The notes under the pieces were generated by a model. That model saw only the letters and a list, made by a program, of their open reading frames with translations. It was not told the DNA's origin and made no database searches. A program made the position numbers and the translations under genes. A stretch of DNA of 6,850 bases from Oscillospiraceae bacterium (lineage in GTDB: Bacteria; Bacillota; Clostridia; Oscillospirales; Ruminococcaceae), in NCBI GenBank assembly GCA_004556975.1, contig SFFD01000051.1, positions 1-6,850 on the forward strand, written 5' to 3'. Each line of letters starts with the position of its first letter. The stretch's first letter is position 1. Shown here one piece after another: positions 6,698 through 6,850 of this stretch.

Positions 6698-6850
6698 TTA
6701 CTTTATAAATCCAAGCTTAAAGCCTTCGGCATATTTTTCATGCTCAAACATTTTCATTTTGTTTTCTTCGCAAAACTTAATAAGCATTTCTGCGTCCTGT
6801 TCAACATCGGTTCCTATAATTCCGTATTCGGTATGCACGGTTTCGCCGCT
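6698..6850 (-). CDS. Unidentified protein, C-terminal 50 residues only
   Basis: A leftward frame is open from the window edge to a TAA at 6700-6698; the start lies outside the window. The visible tail begins SGETVHTEYGIIGTDVEQDA and ends in EGFKLGFIK. It is hydrophilic and rich in Glu and Lys, with a likely amphipathic helix (DAEMLIKFCEENKMKMFEHE, residues 19-38) and no membrane segment or recognisable catalytic motif. Support for a real gene comes from codon use like the neighbours and from a terminator in the correct position 6 nt after the stop. I do not recognise the family and assign no function. It converges on nifJ and so is not part of its operon. Confidence 0.62.
   Translation of the reverse strand, partial: SGETVHTEYGIIGTDVEQDAEMLIKFCEENKMKMFEHEKYAEGFKLGFIK

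Overview
This looks like a chromosomal segment from an anaerobic Bacillota, most likely a clostridial (Oscillospirales-like) gut or rumen organism. The inference rests on three things: WhiA and a Firmicutes-type HPr kinase in one operon; a single-chain pyruvate:ferredoxin oxidoreductase, typical of strict fermenters; and strong AAGGAGG-type ribosome binding sites in moderately AT-rich DNA. No 16S or other taxonomic marker is present, so this remains an inference.

Layout. Positions 1-2778 hold a leftward operon, transcribed hprK (2778-1804), murB (1792-881) and whiA (867 to the left edge, 3' end cut off). Gaps are 11 and 13 nt, and each downstream SD overlaps or abuts the previous stop codon, so the three genes are probably co-transcribed and translationally coupled. 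A 317-bp AT-rich divergent region (2779-3095) carries a good candidate promoter for hprK and weaker ones for nifJ. nifJ (3096-6641, rightward) fills most of the rest and encodes a complete 1181-residue pyruvate:ferredoxin oxidoreductase. It ends in a perfect 15-bp hairpin terminator (6657-6691), which also appears to serve a converging leftward gene. Only the last 50 codons of that gene lie in the window (6850-6698), and I do not recognise it.

How the genes fit together. HprK senses glycolytic state and phosphorylates HPr at serine, the main signal of carbon catabolite control in Firmicutes. NifJ turns the glycolytic product pyruvate into acetyl-CoA, CO2 and reduced ferredoxin. MurB makes the UDP-MurNAc precursor of peptidoglycan. 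WhiA links growth, division and metabolism. The window therefore sits at a junction of carbon control, central fermentation and envelope growth.

This is essentially a housekeeping region. I see no mobile element, CRISPR array, tRNA/rRNA, toxin-antitoxin pair or defence system. The points most worth a second look are the missing rapZ and yvcK between murB and whiA, the divergent hprK/nifJ control region with its repeated TTGCAA motif, and the unidentified gene at the right edge.
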